Notes: generated by a model not told the origin, from the sequence alone. A stretch of DNA of 64,000 bases from Nostoc sp. UHCC 0302 (GCF_038096175.1 NZ_CP151099.1:3226501-3290500), one strand, 5' to 3'. Numbered from the stretch's first letter, positions 35,301-45,203 are shown. Translations and numbers: made by a program.

Positions 35301-35570
35301 TTAAGGATTGATAATTCCGTAGTAGATAGCGATAATAAATAAGAAAATCGTCAATATAACCAGCGTAAAGCCATAACGTAAACGGGGGTCAGGTAAATCT
35401 TGACTAGTGATTACACTATCCTTTTGTACTTGAGTCTTAGACTCAGATTTACTTGGTTTTTTTGGATTCATATATTCAGGTGTGTTTTTTCCCAATGGAA
35501 CATTATTTTCTGGGTTCCTTGTTTGACTTTCTTGTGATTGCATATGTTTTTGTGGCTCATATGCTGTCAT
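35301..35570 (-). CDS. Small single-helix membrane protein, PsaX-like C-terminus
   Basis: 89 residues from the ATG at 35570 (MTAYEPQKHMQ). The first 60 residues are hydrophilic, Lys/Ser/Pro/Gln-rich; then LPDPRLRYGFTLVILTIFLF continues IIAIYYGIINP, one membrane helix at the very end. The pattern Y-x-F, hydrophobic helix, A-x-YY-x-x-I resembles the C-terminal part of the photosystem I subunit PsaX. It sits upstream of psaB on the same strand. The similarity is short and from memory, so the assignment is tentative; the hydrophilic extension would be new for PsaX. Confidence 0.55.
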   Translation of the reverse strand: MTAYEPQKHMQSQESQTRNPENNVPLGKNTPEYMNPKKPSKSESKTQVQKDSVITSQDLPDPRLRYGFTLVILTIFLFIIAIYYGIINP

Positions 35571-35968
35571 ATTTCCAGATATTGGCAAATAACTACATCG
35601 TTCTTGAGAATTACCTTGAGTGTACGAGTAGTCCTGTTATAAGGTTTATTTGATGTGAATTTTATTTGTAATGATAAATACTTTTTTTTAGACAAAGGCA
35701 TCAACTTTGATTTTTAAGTTTTAATATAAAGTTAACAGAGTTATACTTTATGCTTAAACTCCTTACTTAAAATAAACCTACAAATGGAAATTTGGAAACC
35801 CAGATGAAAGATGACGTCGCGTCTCCATTAACCAAGAATAATTTTCACAACTTAGATAGAATTGTTTAGGAATCCGCCTTAATCTTGCTAGGAATATTGA
35901 GAGGCAAAATCTTATTCAGCAAGCTTTCAGTCAGCTTAACCTTTTAATTAAATAGAAGTTCTGCATAT
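35571..35968. other. Intergenic region upstream of galK
   Basis: 398 bp divergent region between the small membrane protein and galK. AT-rich; no gene seen. Confidence 0.5.
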
Positions 35969-37054
35969 ATGACTTTTCAACAAATATTCGGTAAACCACC
36001 TGAAACTCAAGCTAGTGCGCCAGGAAGAGTAAATTTACTTGGTGAACATACCGACTACAACGATGGCTTTGTTCTCCCAACAGCGATTCCTCAAAACACT
36101 ACAGTACAGCTAGGTTTTAGCAGTGATGACAAGCATCACATTTATTCGGAAAATCTCCAAGAGCAAATTAGCATTTTAGACGTTGAGCATCCACCCTCTG
36201 GATTTGCAAGTTATATTTTTGGCTGTATTGAAGTTTTGAAAAAAGCAGGATACACAATTCCACCGCTTGCTTTATATGTCAATTCTTCCGTTCCTATGGG
36301 TTCGGGTTTATCTAGCAGTGCAGCTTTAGAAGTAGCAAGCCTTAGAGCAATTCGCCAACTCCTCAATCTCCCTATTGATGATGTTGAAATTGCCCAACTT
36401 TCGCAGCAAGCAGAAATTCACTATGCTGGCGTACAATGCGGCATCATGGATCAAATGGCTTCTAGCCTTGCTGACACCGAACATATCCTATTTTTAGATA
36501 CCCGTACTCTAGAACGGCGTGTAATGCCTTTACCAACTGGAGCAGAAATTATAGTCATGGATAGCGGTGTGCCACGTACCCTTGCAAGTAGCGGTTATAA
36601 CCAGCGTCGTGCTGAGTGTGAAGAGGCTGCACGATTATTGGGAGTCAAGGCACTGCGAGATGTAACTGATGTCAAGCTAACAGAAACATTACCCGAACCA
36701 CTAAACCGTCGCGCTCGCCATGTGGTTACAGAAAATAACCGCGTCTTGGAAGTTTTGCAGGGAGTAACACCTGAGCGTTTTGGTCAGTTAATGAATGCAT
36801 CCCATGCAAGTTTGCGAGACGATTATGAAGTTTCGGTGCCAGCACTAGATACATTAGTAGAAATTTTGCAGAACACAGCAGGTGTGTTTGGCGCAAGGCT
36901 AACAGGTGCAGGTTTTGGCGGGGCTTGTGTTGCTTTAGTGGCATCAGGTAAGGTGGATGCGAGGTTTGCAGCTCATGTTCTTGAGCAATACAGCCAATCA
37001 GGTTACACCGGACGCGTTTTAGTTCCTTCTTTGGGATTGAATGATGCAGCCTAA
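35969..37054 (+). CDS. galK: Galactokinase
   Basis: 361 residues with all galactokinase landmarks: APGRVNLLGEHTDYNDGFVLP (sugar binding), the GHMP ATP loop PMGSGLSSSAALEVA, the catalytic Asp in CGIMDQMASSLA, and the C-terminal GARLTGAGFGGACVAL. It phosphorylates galactose at C1 with ATP, feeding GalT. It overlaps the following cupin-type gene by 14 bp. Confidence 0.96.
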   Translation: MTFQQIFGKPPETQASAPGRVNLLGEHTDYNDGFVLPTAIPQNTTVQLGFSSDDKHHIYSENLQEQISILDVEHPPSGFASYIFGCIEVLKKAGYTIPPLALYVNSSVPMGSGLSSSAALEVASLRAIRQLLNLPIDDVEIAQLSQQAEIHYAGVQCGIMDQMASSLADTEHILFLDTRTLERRVMPLPTGAEIIVMDSGVPRTLASSGYNQRRAECEEAARLLGVKALRDVTDVKLTETLPEPLNRRARHVVTENNRVLEVLQGVTPERFGQLMNASHASLRDDYEVSVPALDTLVEILQNTAGVFGARLTGAGFGGACVALVASGKVDARFAAHVLEQYSQSGYTGRVLVPSLGLNDAA

Positions 37055-37418
37055 AGTTATTTATGGTAATGCCGCAGTTGAAGGGGCCAATCGCTGGGGT
37101 TGGTTTATGGGTCATTTTATCAGTCCAGATGACGACCCGCGGTCAACGGCAGTCCTAGAAGTAAAATGGGGTGTCCACAAAGCAGGAGATCAAAGAACTG
37201 AATGGGCAGTAAATAACGAAGCTACTACCATTTCCATCCTGATCAGTGGAAAATTTTGCCTTAAATTTGAGGATAGGGAGATTATTTTATCTCGTGAGGG
37301 TGACTACGTTCTTTGGTGTCCAGGTGAGCCACACTGTTGGGTGGCTGAGTCCGACTGTACTATTCTTACTGTTAGATGGCCCTCAAAGCCAAGCGATAGC
37401 GTAGCTTTGCCATTGTAA
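37041..37418 (+). CDS. Cupin-type small protein
   Basis: 125 residues with a cupin-like core: WAVNNEATTISILISGKFCLKFEDREI, then LSREGDYVLWCPGEPHCW. The glycine/proline pattern and the terminal His fit a small-molecule or sugar-sensing cupin, but the usual His-x-His pair of the first motif is not present, so metal binding is doubtful. The start overlaps galK by 14 bp (tandem ATG ATG at 37041/37044), which implies co-translation and a role tied to galactose use. Confidence 0.7.
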   Translation: MMQPKVIYGNAAVEGANRWGWFMGHFISPDDDPRSTAVLEVKWGVHKAGDQRTEWAVNNEATTISILISGKFCLKFEDREIILSREGDYVLWCPGEPHCWVAESDCTILTVRWPSKPSDSVALPL

Positions 37419-37932
37419 GATAGTAAGCAAAATCTGTACTCTGACAAACTTATAGTTTGTACTTTGTATTTTCAGAGTACGGGCATCGCAAATAGTTAGT
37501 AGATTATTATATTTCTCTTCTTTTAGGGCTTTAACGGCATCTAACTGCAAATGTCGCTGATTTTATCTTTTTATCTTTTCCTAACTGAAAAATAAAACTG
37601 ATAGTTGCTTCTAGTTATAGTTATGGGTACGAGTAAATGTTAGATTTACTCAGTATAAAAAGTCAGCCAATTTAAGTTTTAAGTTTTGCGATCGCTTACC
37701 GTGGTTTTCCGCTCTATTAGTTATAGCCCGGTTAATAATTATGAATATTCATATCTGACAAAATTATTTGACATTGCTGTATTTACTAGATTCCTCAAAC
37801 AATTTTGCTATAAAAATTGACAAGCCAATTTTGAATATGCTGCGCTATTATCGACAAGCGATCGCAAAAATTTGCTGTTAGAGTCTGATTGAAATTCGAC
37901 TCTGAAATCATAAATTGGAGAGGATAACAACA
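37419..37932. other. Intergenic region upstream of PhyH-type gene
   Basis: 514 bp with a nested hairpin at 37436-37480 just after the cupin gene, then AT-rich sequence with HIP1-like GCGATCGC sites at about 37688 and 37859. No gene. Confidence 0.5.
37436..37480 (+). terminator. Nested hairpin after the galK-cupin pair
   Basis: Outer arms GTACTCTGA / TCAGAGTAC (9 bp, perfect) enclose the inner stem ACAAACT / AGTTTGT. It lies 17 bases past the stop. Probably ends the galK transcript. Confidence 0.6.
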
Positions 37933-38742
37933 ATGGTTCAAAGTATAGGCGGTATAGCTAGCTACTCAGCTACCGACCTAGATCGATTTGCAGAAGAACT
38001 CAAGCGAGATGGAATTTGTATAATTCGCGGACTTTTTGAGCAAAAATTAATTGACGAGTGGGCGCAAGCTTTTGAAAAGTTATTTCGAGAGCGTCAAAAT
38101 CAACCCGGCGGACTGGCTCCCCGTGAAGTTGCCCGCTATTATCTGACGTTACCTTGGGTTACCCCGTTTGCGAATGAGTTGGTTTTTGCTAACCCAGTGA
38201 TTATGGCAGTTATAGAGCGCGTGTTTTTCCAAGAATACGTGATGGTGCAGTTGGGAGTTGATCTCCCGGTACAGGGTTCCGATTATCAAGAAACTCATCG
38301 GGACTTTCGCCCACTGTTCAGCGACCAGATTGTAACGCCACTTTACGCTCTAGCAGTCAACTTCCCCCTTGTGGAAGTAACTTCAGAGAACGGGCCGTTT
38401 CAAATGGCGCGTGGTACACATCTTTTACCGCGTGAAGAGGGACTAAGGAAGATTGCTACTGGTGAAATTCCCATAGAATCTTTCTATATGCAGCCAGGTG
38501 ATGCGATTATTCGCTCACCTTTAGCACTGCATCGGGGTTCGCCAAATCGGACAAACCAGCCAAGGCCAATGGTAGTCATGGGCTACGCTATGCATTGGTT
38601 ACACACGCCAAAAGTAGATTTGACTCTCCAACAAGACTATTATGAGAGCCTGCCAGAGAAGTTAAGGCAGATGCTCCGATGTCAGGTGGTGGAGCGCTTG
38701 CCTAAAGAAAAAGTTGAAACTTACGTAAATTTCAAATACTAG
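37933..38742 (+). CDS. Phytanoyl-CoA dioxygenase (PhyH) family protein
   Basis: 269 residues. The start at 37933 is set by GGAGAGG at 37917-37923. It has the Fe(II)/2-oxoglutarate double-stranded helix: His-Asp of the metal triad in ETHRDF, the distal His in LALHRGSPNRT with the Arg that would bind 2-oxoglutarate, and ENGPFQMARGTHL between them. Such enzymes hydroxylate lipids, amino acids or natural products; the substrate is unknown. It stands alone. Confidence 0.85.
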   Translation: MVQSIGGIASYSATDLDRFAEELKRDGICIIRGLFEQKLIDEWAQAFEKLFRERQNQPGGLAPREVARYYLTLPWVTPFANELVFANPVIMAVIERVFFQEYVMVQLGVDLPVQGSDYQETHRDFRPLFSDQIVTPLYALAVNFPLVEVTSENGPFQMARGTHLLPREEGLRKIATGEIPIESFYMQPGDAIIRSPLALHRGSPNRTNQPRPMVVMGYAMHWLHTPKVDLTLQQDYYESLPEKLRQMLRCQVVERLPKEKVETYVNFKY

Positions 38743-39105
38743 GACTTGTTATTACTTAAAAAAAGTAAAACGCTGCGGTTTATTAATCCACTATTTTAAT
38801 CCGGTCACGCCAGTAGCCAGTAGCGACTGTCTTGATTGTCAAGCGCTCATTAACAAAAAAGCGAGGGTAGGAGGATTGACGCAACTGAGGAACGCAGCGC
38901 TAGATTCGACGGTGTTTGGTACGGTCTATAAGACTTGTGGCTTGTAGTCTAAATAGTCAAAGCCCGCACCAGACAATCCGCTGCGCCGCCGAATCTTCCT
39001 TAATTGCTGGATCTCTGGTGTAGGTAAAACAGCAGAATAAATTGACCCAAGGAATGCGATCGTTCACGAGTGAGACTAATTAAAAGTATAAAAATGATGA
39101 GGTCA
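38743..39105. other. Intergenic region, possible minus-strand coding remnant
   Basis: 363 bp. On the minus strand, 39060 to 38926 is open for 44 codons and reads like protein (SIYSAVLPTPEIQQLRKIRR), but has no start and no recognised family; it may be a gene fragment. The rest looks non-coding. Confidence 0.3.
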
Positions 39106-39875
39106 CTAAGCGTTAACAATTGGTTGTTTATAGTTAGAAATGCACCAAAGTAGATTATCTCTAACCATTGCATTTAAAATGATTAACATTTTATGAACGT
39201 AAGCAGTCAGAGCCAATTTTTTTGATTTACCACGCTCAACAAGGCGCTCATAAAAAGCTTTGATAACCGGATTATGACGCATAGCAACAACAGCACCCAT
39301 ATAAAGAGTGGCGCGAACACCATTAATCATCCGCTTACCTTTGTGTTGCCCGCTATCATGATTAATTGGTGCGACACCAACTAAACGAGAGATTTGTTTG
39401 GCGGTTAGCTTCCCTAGTTATGGTAAGTCAGAAACTAGGGTTGTAGAAATAACTTGACCAATACCAGGAGTAGTTTTGAGTAAATTAACTTGATCAATCC
39501 ATTGAGTATTGTTTTGAGTCAATTCCTGAATTTCTTGATTGAGTTGTTTGAGACTACCTTCAAGATATTCAATATCAGCCTCAATATCTGCCAATGCTTT
39601 ACCACAAGAACGTGAGCGGCGATTTTTTTCTGCTGTCTGCATTTCAACTAATTGTCTTCTACGACTAATTAATTCACTCAGTTGACGTGCTGTTTCTGAT
39701 TCAATTGCTAACACTTAGGGTTTCATTGCTTCCCCAAAGTGTGCCAAAATTTGTGATCAATAGCATCCGTTTTGGCAAGCTTCCCTGTCGCTTTAGCAAA
39801 ATCTCTGCCAAGGCGTGGATTAATTAATGCCACGGGTAACAAAGCGGCTTGTAATTGAATTACTAGTTCGACTTT
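39106..39875 (-). pseudogene. IS110-type transposase remnant
   Basis: Pieces in order on the minus strand: LLPVALINPRLGRDFAKATG, KLAKTDAID, then after a frameshift ILAHFGEAMKP, a stop (near 39717), VLAIESETARQLSELI, LLKTTPGIGQVISTTLVSDLP, a second stop (39418-39420), then QISRLVGVAPINHDSGQHKG and RMINGVRATLYMGAVVAMRH. This is the DEDD transposase and helix-hairpin-helix end of an IS110-family element, missing its N-terminus and broken by two stops and a frameshift. Confidence 0.85.
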
Positions 39876-40559
39876 AGAAAATCGCGTTGCTCCCGTGGCA
39901 ATTCAGCTTTGTCAAAAACTCCCCCTGATCCACAAACATATATTCCTGTTGTGGACGACCCCAAGGCTTAATTCGGTTATCTATCCGGTCGAGGTTATCG
40001 ACTATCACCACCAGTCCTTTTTTCCCTTGCTGCTTTAGTTTGGCGATCGCTGGTTCTAGTAATTCTCGATTAATCGCTTCCAGTAGTCTGGTTTTTTGTG
40101 ACCCCAGGTACTGGTTGAGTTTCTCCCGCAGCATCGGGTTGCTTTTCGTCTTCGCCGTGATTTCTCCGTTACCTAGAGCGAGGGAGAATTTTTCTTTCCC
40201 CCCAGAGAAACCAACATCACCAACTGGTGTTTTTACTTTAAACCCCGTCACCTCGGAGTCGAGCACCCTCAATGCCCCTTGCAGCAGTTCATGGAATTTG
40301 TTCGGTTCAGAGAGCGTGATTTTCTCCAAGCTTTGGCTTACACGATGGGCGATAAGCGAAGCTTAAGCCTTCGGCGATCGCGAGTAGCACATCTGCAATG
40401 TCCACATCAGTCATTTCCAAGTCTTCGCTGGATTCAAAATACACTACATGGAATTCCAGCGCTTCGAGTTCTACCTCTAGCCTTACCAATTCTGTCGATT
40501 TCCCGCACCCGATATGACCAGTAAACAGGGTGCAGGTCGGTTCGTTCGCCTTGAAAAAT
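39876..40559 (-). pseudogene. P-loop ATPase remnant
   Basis: On the minus strand the sequence reads CTLFTGHIGCGKSTELVRLE (Walker A), then FHVVYFESSEDLEM, then in another frame SEPNKFHELLQGALRVLD and LVVIVDNLDR (Walker B-like), ending where the IS110 remnant begins. The frame break lies near 40330-40370, where a short GGCTTAAGC-type palindromic stretch appears inserted. Resembles a cyanobacterial AAA-type ATPase cut in its middle by transposon activity. Non-functional. Confidence 0.7.
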
Positions 40560-40637
40560 GTAATTTTCTACTTCAGCTTGCCAATAATACCCCTCTTCTG
40601 TCACTCTCCGTAATAAGCAAGTAGTAAAGAAGCTAAA

Positions 40638-40892
40638 TTATCTAGAAGCATAACAGAGTTTCAATTGATTCATTGTGGCAATTAAATGATTGAATCCCAG
40701 TAACAAATGTGAATTAGGGAAAATACTTAACCAGGGATAAATTAACCAAAATAGTAAAAGTGGTTGGATAATGAGACGCAGATTATTTAAAGTATTCTTC
40801 CATAGCCGTTCGCTGTCTTCGTCTCCATTGACGTAGCCTCTCACGAGTGGGAGAAGGAGAAGGCTTAAGCGAGAGCTTATCGCCTGCTCCAA
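40638..40892 (-). pseudogene. Possible transposase C-terminal fragment
   Basis: The peptide NTLNNLRLIIQPLLLFWLIY followed by PWLSIFPNSHLLLGFNHLI resembles, from memory, the C-terminus of IS4/IS5-type cyanobacterial transposases. The N-terminal 25 residues (ISSRLSLLLLPLVRGYVNGD) look like unrelated inserted sequence. It is too short for a complete gene. Confidence 0.4.
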
Positions 40893-41693
40893 AATCCGGT
40901 TGTTTGGCGTCAGTTCAACTTAAGACAGCAGCACGTAGCCTAAAGTAGTATAAATAAACTCATAAATTAACGAAAATTATCCTGCCGAGTGGTCAGAGCA
41001 AGCGCCATGCTATAAACCACCGTATTTGTACCTTGTGAGCGACAAAGGAAAGCAATCTTCTTTTCTATGTCAGGCGAACGCCTTGCCCAGACCACTACTG
41101 CTACCTTTACCAGAAGAGGTTGTAGTATAAGTCTTGAAAAGTTCAGAACGCCTTTACCCAGCGCACCGACACCAGTCAAGCCCAAGCCAGGAAACCCGCC
41201 CAGGCGACTGGCCCGACTTTTCGCACTTATCCCCCACTTACAGCCATTCTGACAAATGTATTCTGTAAGCCGAGTCACTTTTGGAAACACATGAATAACT
41301 ATAGACCAAATCAATTTTTATTAAAATATCTTACTTAGACAAATTCCATAATTATCTCTTAAGAGAGAAACATTAAAGACAAGCACTCTCTCAAAAGTAT
41401 ACTGTCTTCTATCTAGAGGAGTATTTTAAGTAGTTATATAGCCCTTAAAGAACAAGCAAAAGGCTAGCCTATTAAACAATTTCAGACATGGCTTGAAAAC
41501 AGAGAAACCAAGCGTAATTAAGATTACTAGTATCTATGACTGTCAATTAACATGGTAATGAAATTGCGAGTGTAAAAAGGTAGATAAAGAAGGAGAAAGC
41601 ACTAGCATTAGGAACAGTACCATTTTGCTATCTAAAAACCATCAGTTAACAGCAATAAATAATTATCAAATGCTGAATAGATGCTTTTTTAAA
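40893..41693. other. Intergenic region without recognised gene
   Basis: 800 bp. A Pro/Arg-rich open stretch at 41067-41252 has no ribosome site or recognised family. Mostly degenerate sequence from neighbouring dead elements, then AT-rich sequence. Confidence 0.4.
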
Positions 41694-41930
41694 CTAAACC
41701 TCATTTATAAGAGCTTTTAATCGTTTATAACGCTGATTCTCTTGTGACCACTTTTGGCAAGCATCTTGAACGATTTTTATCTCTTCTGAAGTTAAAAGCT
41801 CATCCCCTTGTCCAGACGCTATAATCTTGGCTGCTATAACTGCTTTATGATACTCAACACCGTACTTAACCAGTTCTGTGCAAAATATTTTTTCTCTTTC
41901 TTCTATCGATGTAGAGTAATTACTTGACAT
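41694..41930 (-). CDS. Small hypothetical protein
   Basis: 78 residues, ATG at 41930 with only a weak GAG upstream. The sequence is mostly helical, charged and soluble (EEREKIFCTELVKYGVEYHK, TSEEIKIVQDACQKWSQEN). I do not recognise the family. Its ordinary amino-acid composition and clean start and stop suggest a real gene. Confidence 0.55.
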   Translation of the reverse strand: MSSNYSTSIEEREKIFCTELVKYGVEYHKAVIAAKIIASGQGDELLTSEEIKIVQDACQKWSQENQRYKRLKALINEV

Positions 41931-42744
41931 TGCTCAAAGTATGTAAGACTTATTTTGAAACTACATCAATGAAAATAAATTTCCGTTTCAAATCCTACGA
42001 TTTTTATAAATTTATAACTTCTCTCTGGAGATAGTTGCCTGTAAATATCTAATCTGTGTTAGAGCAGCAAGAGGACTGTAAAGGTTTAAGAATATCAACC
42101 CAGGAAAATATTAAGAAATAATTAAATATGATTTTAAATTTCTGGGATAACTAAACTTTTTCATTTTAGCCAAGTAAGGGGCTAGCTCAATGGCACGCTT
42201 GAGAACTACAAAACCTTGGTATGATTGTTCTCTAGGGTGTAAGGAAAAGAATAACATTTGAAGATGTAGCCATTTCCCAAACCCACACATAGTATGTGTT
42301 TTAGCCCTTAATTATTGCCTAAATAAATAAGGGTAACGGATTAACCGATACCCTAAACTATATTGATACAACTGGTTAAATATTACACCTCTACTACAAC
42401 CGAGTCAATCGCATTGCTATGAGTCACAGACAATATAAGCAAGAGAATTCTGGCGTTTAACGCTAATATTGCTATTTTTTGAAGACAGGAAATTGTTCGA
42501 TCTACTCCTATAGATAGGAAAAGAAGACGAGCTTTTACTACTTTGGGTTGAGTAGTTTAGTATACCTAATATCTTACCTTGTTAACTTGTACTGTAAAGA
42601 GCCGAAAGCGCTCTTTAATTGGTTTGTATCTAAAAATAAATACAACCTTAACTAGAAAAGGCGGTGAAATACTAGGCCCGATATGTTTGCACTGCTTTAA
42701 GCAGTCATGTTTATCCTTATTGAAGAAATAGGAGGCTCACATCA
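41931..42744. other. Intergenic region upstream of beta-helix gene
   Basis: 814 bp, no gene. It contains the small inverted repeat at 42331-42353 and, near 42725-42735, GAAATAGGAGGC, the ribosome site of the next gene. Confidence 0.5.
42331..42353. repeat. Short dispersed inverted repeat
   Basis: GGGTAACGGATTAACCGATACCC forms a hairpin with arms GGGTAACGG / CCGATACCC. A near copy with two changes lies at 46114-46136, also intergenic and preceded by the same AAATAA or AAAATAA. Confidence 0.6.
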
Positions 42745-44121
42745 ATGTTGGCATTTAGCGTCACTAATACCAAAGATAGTGGTACAGGTTCTCTACGGCA
42801 AGCAATCTCAGATGCTAATGCATCGACTGGACTTGACATCATCAACTTTGATGGAGTGTTCGCAGACAAGATAGCTGATACTATAACCCTTTCTGGTAGT
42901 AGTTTGCAAATCACAGATGATCTGAGTATTCAAGGCACAGGCGCAGACTTACTAACTATTAACGGAGATCATACAAGTAGTGTTTTTGAAGTCAGTAACG
43001 GCTTGAGTGTTGAAATTGCCGGGCTGACTGTTACCAATGGCTATAGTTCTAATCTCAGCGGTGGCATCGTTAATAATGGCACTTTAACGTTATTAAATAG
43101 TGCCATCAATAATAATTTTGGTTATTTCGGTAGTGGGATTTATAACTCTGGTTCTCTGACGCTATTGGATAGTAGTATCAACGAGAACTTGGGATACAAA
43201 GGGAGTGGTGTCTATAATTCCGGCACTCTCACAGTCCAAGACAGTACTGTCAGCAAGAATTACACTCAATCTGACGGTAGTGCTGGCGGCATCTATAACT
43301 CCGGCACTCTCACAGTCAAGGGTAGTACTATCAGCGACAACGTAGTAGTTAATGGGGAAGCAGGTGGCATCGAAAATTCTGGTGGCACTGCAATAGTAAT
43401 TAACAGCACTATTAGTGGTAATCATTCATCTTACTCCGGTGCTGGGGTATACAACTCTGGAATTTTTAGCGTTCTTGACACTACCATTAGTGACAACCAA
43501 ATCACAGTTAATAACGGTGGTGGTGGAATCTATAACTCTGGCACTCTCACAGTTGGCAATAGTACTATCAGCAGTAACTTGGCAGAAGCTGGTGGTGGAA
43601 TCTACAATCAAGGGAAACTAGCACTGAATAACAGCACTATCACGCTCAATACTGCTTACAACTACTATGACAGTGGCAGCGCTGGTGGGATTGATAATTC
43701 GGAAAATGGCACTGCGGTAGTCAAAAACAGCATAATTGCCGGAAACTTTGACACACCAGACAACGATTCAACTAATACTACTAACCCTGACGTAGTAGGT
43801 AGCTTCAGCAGCAATAACTATAACCTCATAGGCAACTTAAATGGCACTAGAGGTTTTGATGCCACCGAACAACTCAACGTTGACATCAAACAGGTGCTAG
43901 ATCCCAGCTTACAAATTAACGGTGGTAGCGTGAAAACTCATGCCCTTGTTACTGGGAGTAAAGCTATCAACACTGGGTTAAATGCAGATGTGCTTACTGA
44001 TTTTACAGACTTAGATAATGACGGCAATACTACTGAGACCATACCCTTTGACGAGCGTGGGTTCAGCTTTAACCGCATTTCTAATGGAACAGTAGACATT
44101 GGTGCGTTTGAAACTGTATGA
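42745..44121 (+). CDS. Right-handed beta-helix repeat protein (PMP-like, choice-of-anchor Q type)
   Basis: 458 residues. It opens with the motif VTNTKDSGTGSLRQAISDAN, then about nine rungs of the form GGIYNSGTLTVxxSTISxN, then a C-terminal region INTGLNADVLTDFTDLDNDG ending in DERGFSFNRISNGTVDIGAFE, the pattern of proteins with a choice-of-anchor Q domain. Such proteins are usually exposed at the cell surface. No N-terminal signal peptide is visible; export may rely on a C-terminal signal. TAGGAGGC precedes the ATG. Confidence 0.85.
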   Translation: MLAFSVTNTKDSGTGSLRQAISDANASTGLDIINFDGVFADKIADTITLSGSSLQITDDLSIQGTGADLLTINGDHTSSVFEVSNGLSVEIAGLTVTNGYSSNLSGGIVNNGTLTLLNSAINNNFGYFGSGIYNSGSLTLLDSSINENLGYKGSGVYNSGTLTVQDSTVSKNYTQSDGSAGGIYNSGTLTVKGSTISDNVVVNGEAGGIENSGGTAIVINSTISGNHSSYSGAGVYNSGIFSVLDTTISDNQITVNNGGGGIYNSGTLTVGNSTISSNLAEAGGGIYNQGKLALNNSTITLNTAYNYYDSGSAGGIDNSENGTAVVKNSIIAGNFDTPDNDSTNTTNPDVVGSFSSNNYNLIGNLNGTRGFDATEQLNVDIKQVLDPSLQINGGSVKTHALVTGSKAINTGLNADVLTDFTDLDNDGNTTETIPFDERGFSFNRISNGTVDIGAFETV

Positions 44122-44616
44122 GAAGGAGTCAGAACACAGAATACTCTACCCTATATTGGGTAGTAGTCTGCCAAGACAACTTTGCGTTGTGGTCAACAAG
44201 GGAAGTAGGGGAGGCAACGGAGGAAAAAGAGTTACCGTTCATTAATTCTTCTCCCCCTGCTCCCCCTACACAGCAATTTTGGGTTGGTGAACTAGTAGAG
44301 TTTTTTTTTAAAGTCTGCAACGGGCTACGCCTACGCCTAAATTCCTGTCAATCAGCAACGATTAATGCAAATATTTTTCAGCTTTGTTGACAATTTAAGA
44401 ATCTTGTTGACATGATACGTTTGCCCTGGGGGTGTAGAGGTATTGGGTGTTGGGTGTAGTGTTCTAGATAATTGAATGCGAGTGCGTCAAGGAGTTCAAC
44501 ATCTTCTTAATTCCCTACACCCGAACCTGCAACCCCACACCCTTTTATCCAAGAATACCAGGGATTTACGCTTTTCAAGCGTGCCATTCGGCTGTGCTTT
44601 CTTAAGTTTGCGTTGA
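44122..44616. other. Intergenic region
   Basis: 495 bp. It contains a CT-rich tract (TCTCCCCCTGCTCCCCCTAC, repeated in part near 46212) and an imperfect inverted repeat GGGTGTAG / CTACACCC (44450-44525). No gene. Confidence 0.5.
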
Positions 44617-45203
44617 CTACAGAACACGTACATCTATAAAACACATACCAGCACGACGAGCTGCTTCTAAACCACCATCGCTATCTTCGTAAACAATACA
44701 ATCTTCAGGAGCAACACCTAATCTTTCAGATGCAAATAAGAAAATGTTTGGTTCTGGTTTCCCTTTTTCTACATCATCAATACTTACAATATATTAAAAA
44801 ACTCGTGTAGTTTAATATTACTGAGTGTTGCTTCAAGTACAACCCTCTCTCCACCTGAAGCAACCGCCATTGGAATTAAACCGTAATGCTCGCGAACAAT
44901 TTCTGCAACAGCTTGAATTTCCTTAACTGTATTGATTAAGGATTGGTAATACCTTTGCCTTGAAGCTATTACTAATTCGGAATTAAACTCATAGCCAAAA
45001 CTGGCTTTGAGTATTTCCAGCATCTCCTGTGCAGATGTACCACAGTACTTATAATACCAATCCTGATAAATATCAGCTCCAACCGCTTGTAATGATGCAG
45101 ACCATGTTTGAAAGTGAACAGGTAAAGTATCTGCTAGAGTACCATCACAATCAAAAATCAATGCTTTATAAGGTGGAATTGGTGCAATTAAGTGTGGAGC
45201 CAT
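44617..45203 (-). pseudogene. HAD-superfamily phosphatase/phosphomutase, frameshifted
   Basis: From the ATG at 45203: HAD motif I ALIFDCDGTLADT, cap domain, motif II MAVASGG, then HEFFNIL and a stop at 44784. Shifting frame continues VSIDDVEKGKPEPNIFLFAS (motif III Lys), VYEDSDGGLEAARRAGM (motif IV) to a stop at 44617. The break is an extra TA in AATATATTG, where AATATTG would keep the frame. Beta-phosphoglucomutase-like group. Either a recent pseudogene or a sequencing error. Confidence 0.82.

Noticed and set aside
32597-35588. Far-red light (FaRLiP) photosystem cluster
   Set aside because: Only psaB is present; no psaA, psaL, allophycocyanin or phytochrome genes of that cluster are nearby.
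41067-41252. Pro/Arg-rich 61-codon frame
   Set aside because: No ribosome site, no homologous pattern recognised, inside a zone of decayed elements.
44118-44390. Frame overlapping the stop of the beta-helix gene
   Set aside because: Covers a CT-rich intergenic tract; the peptide has no recognisable motif.
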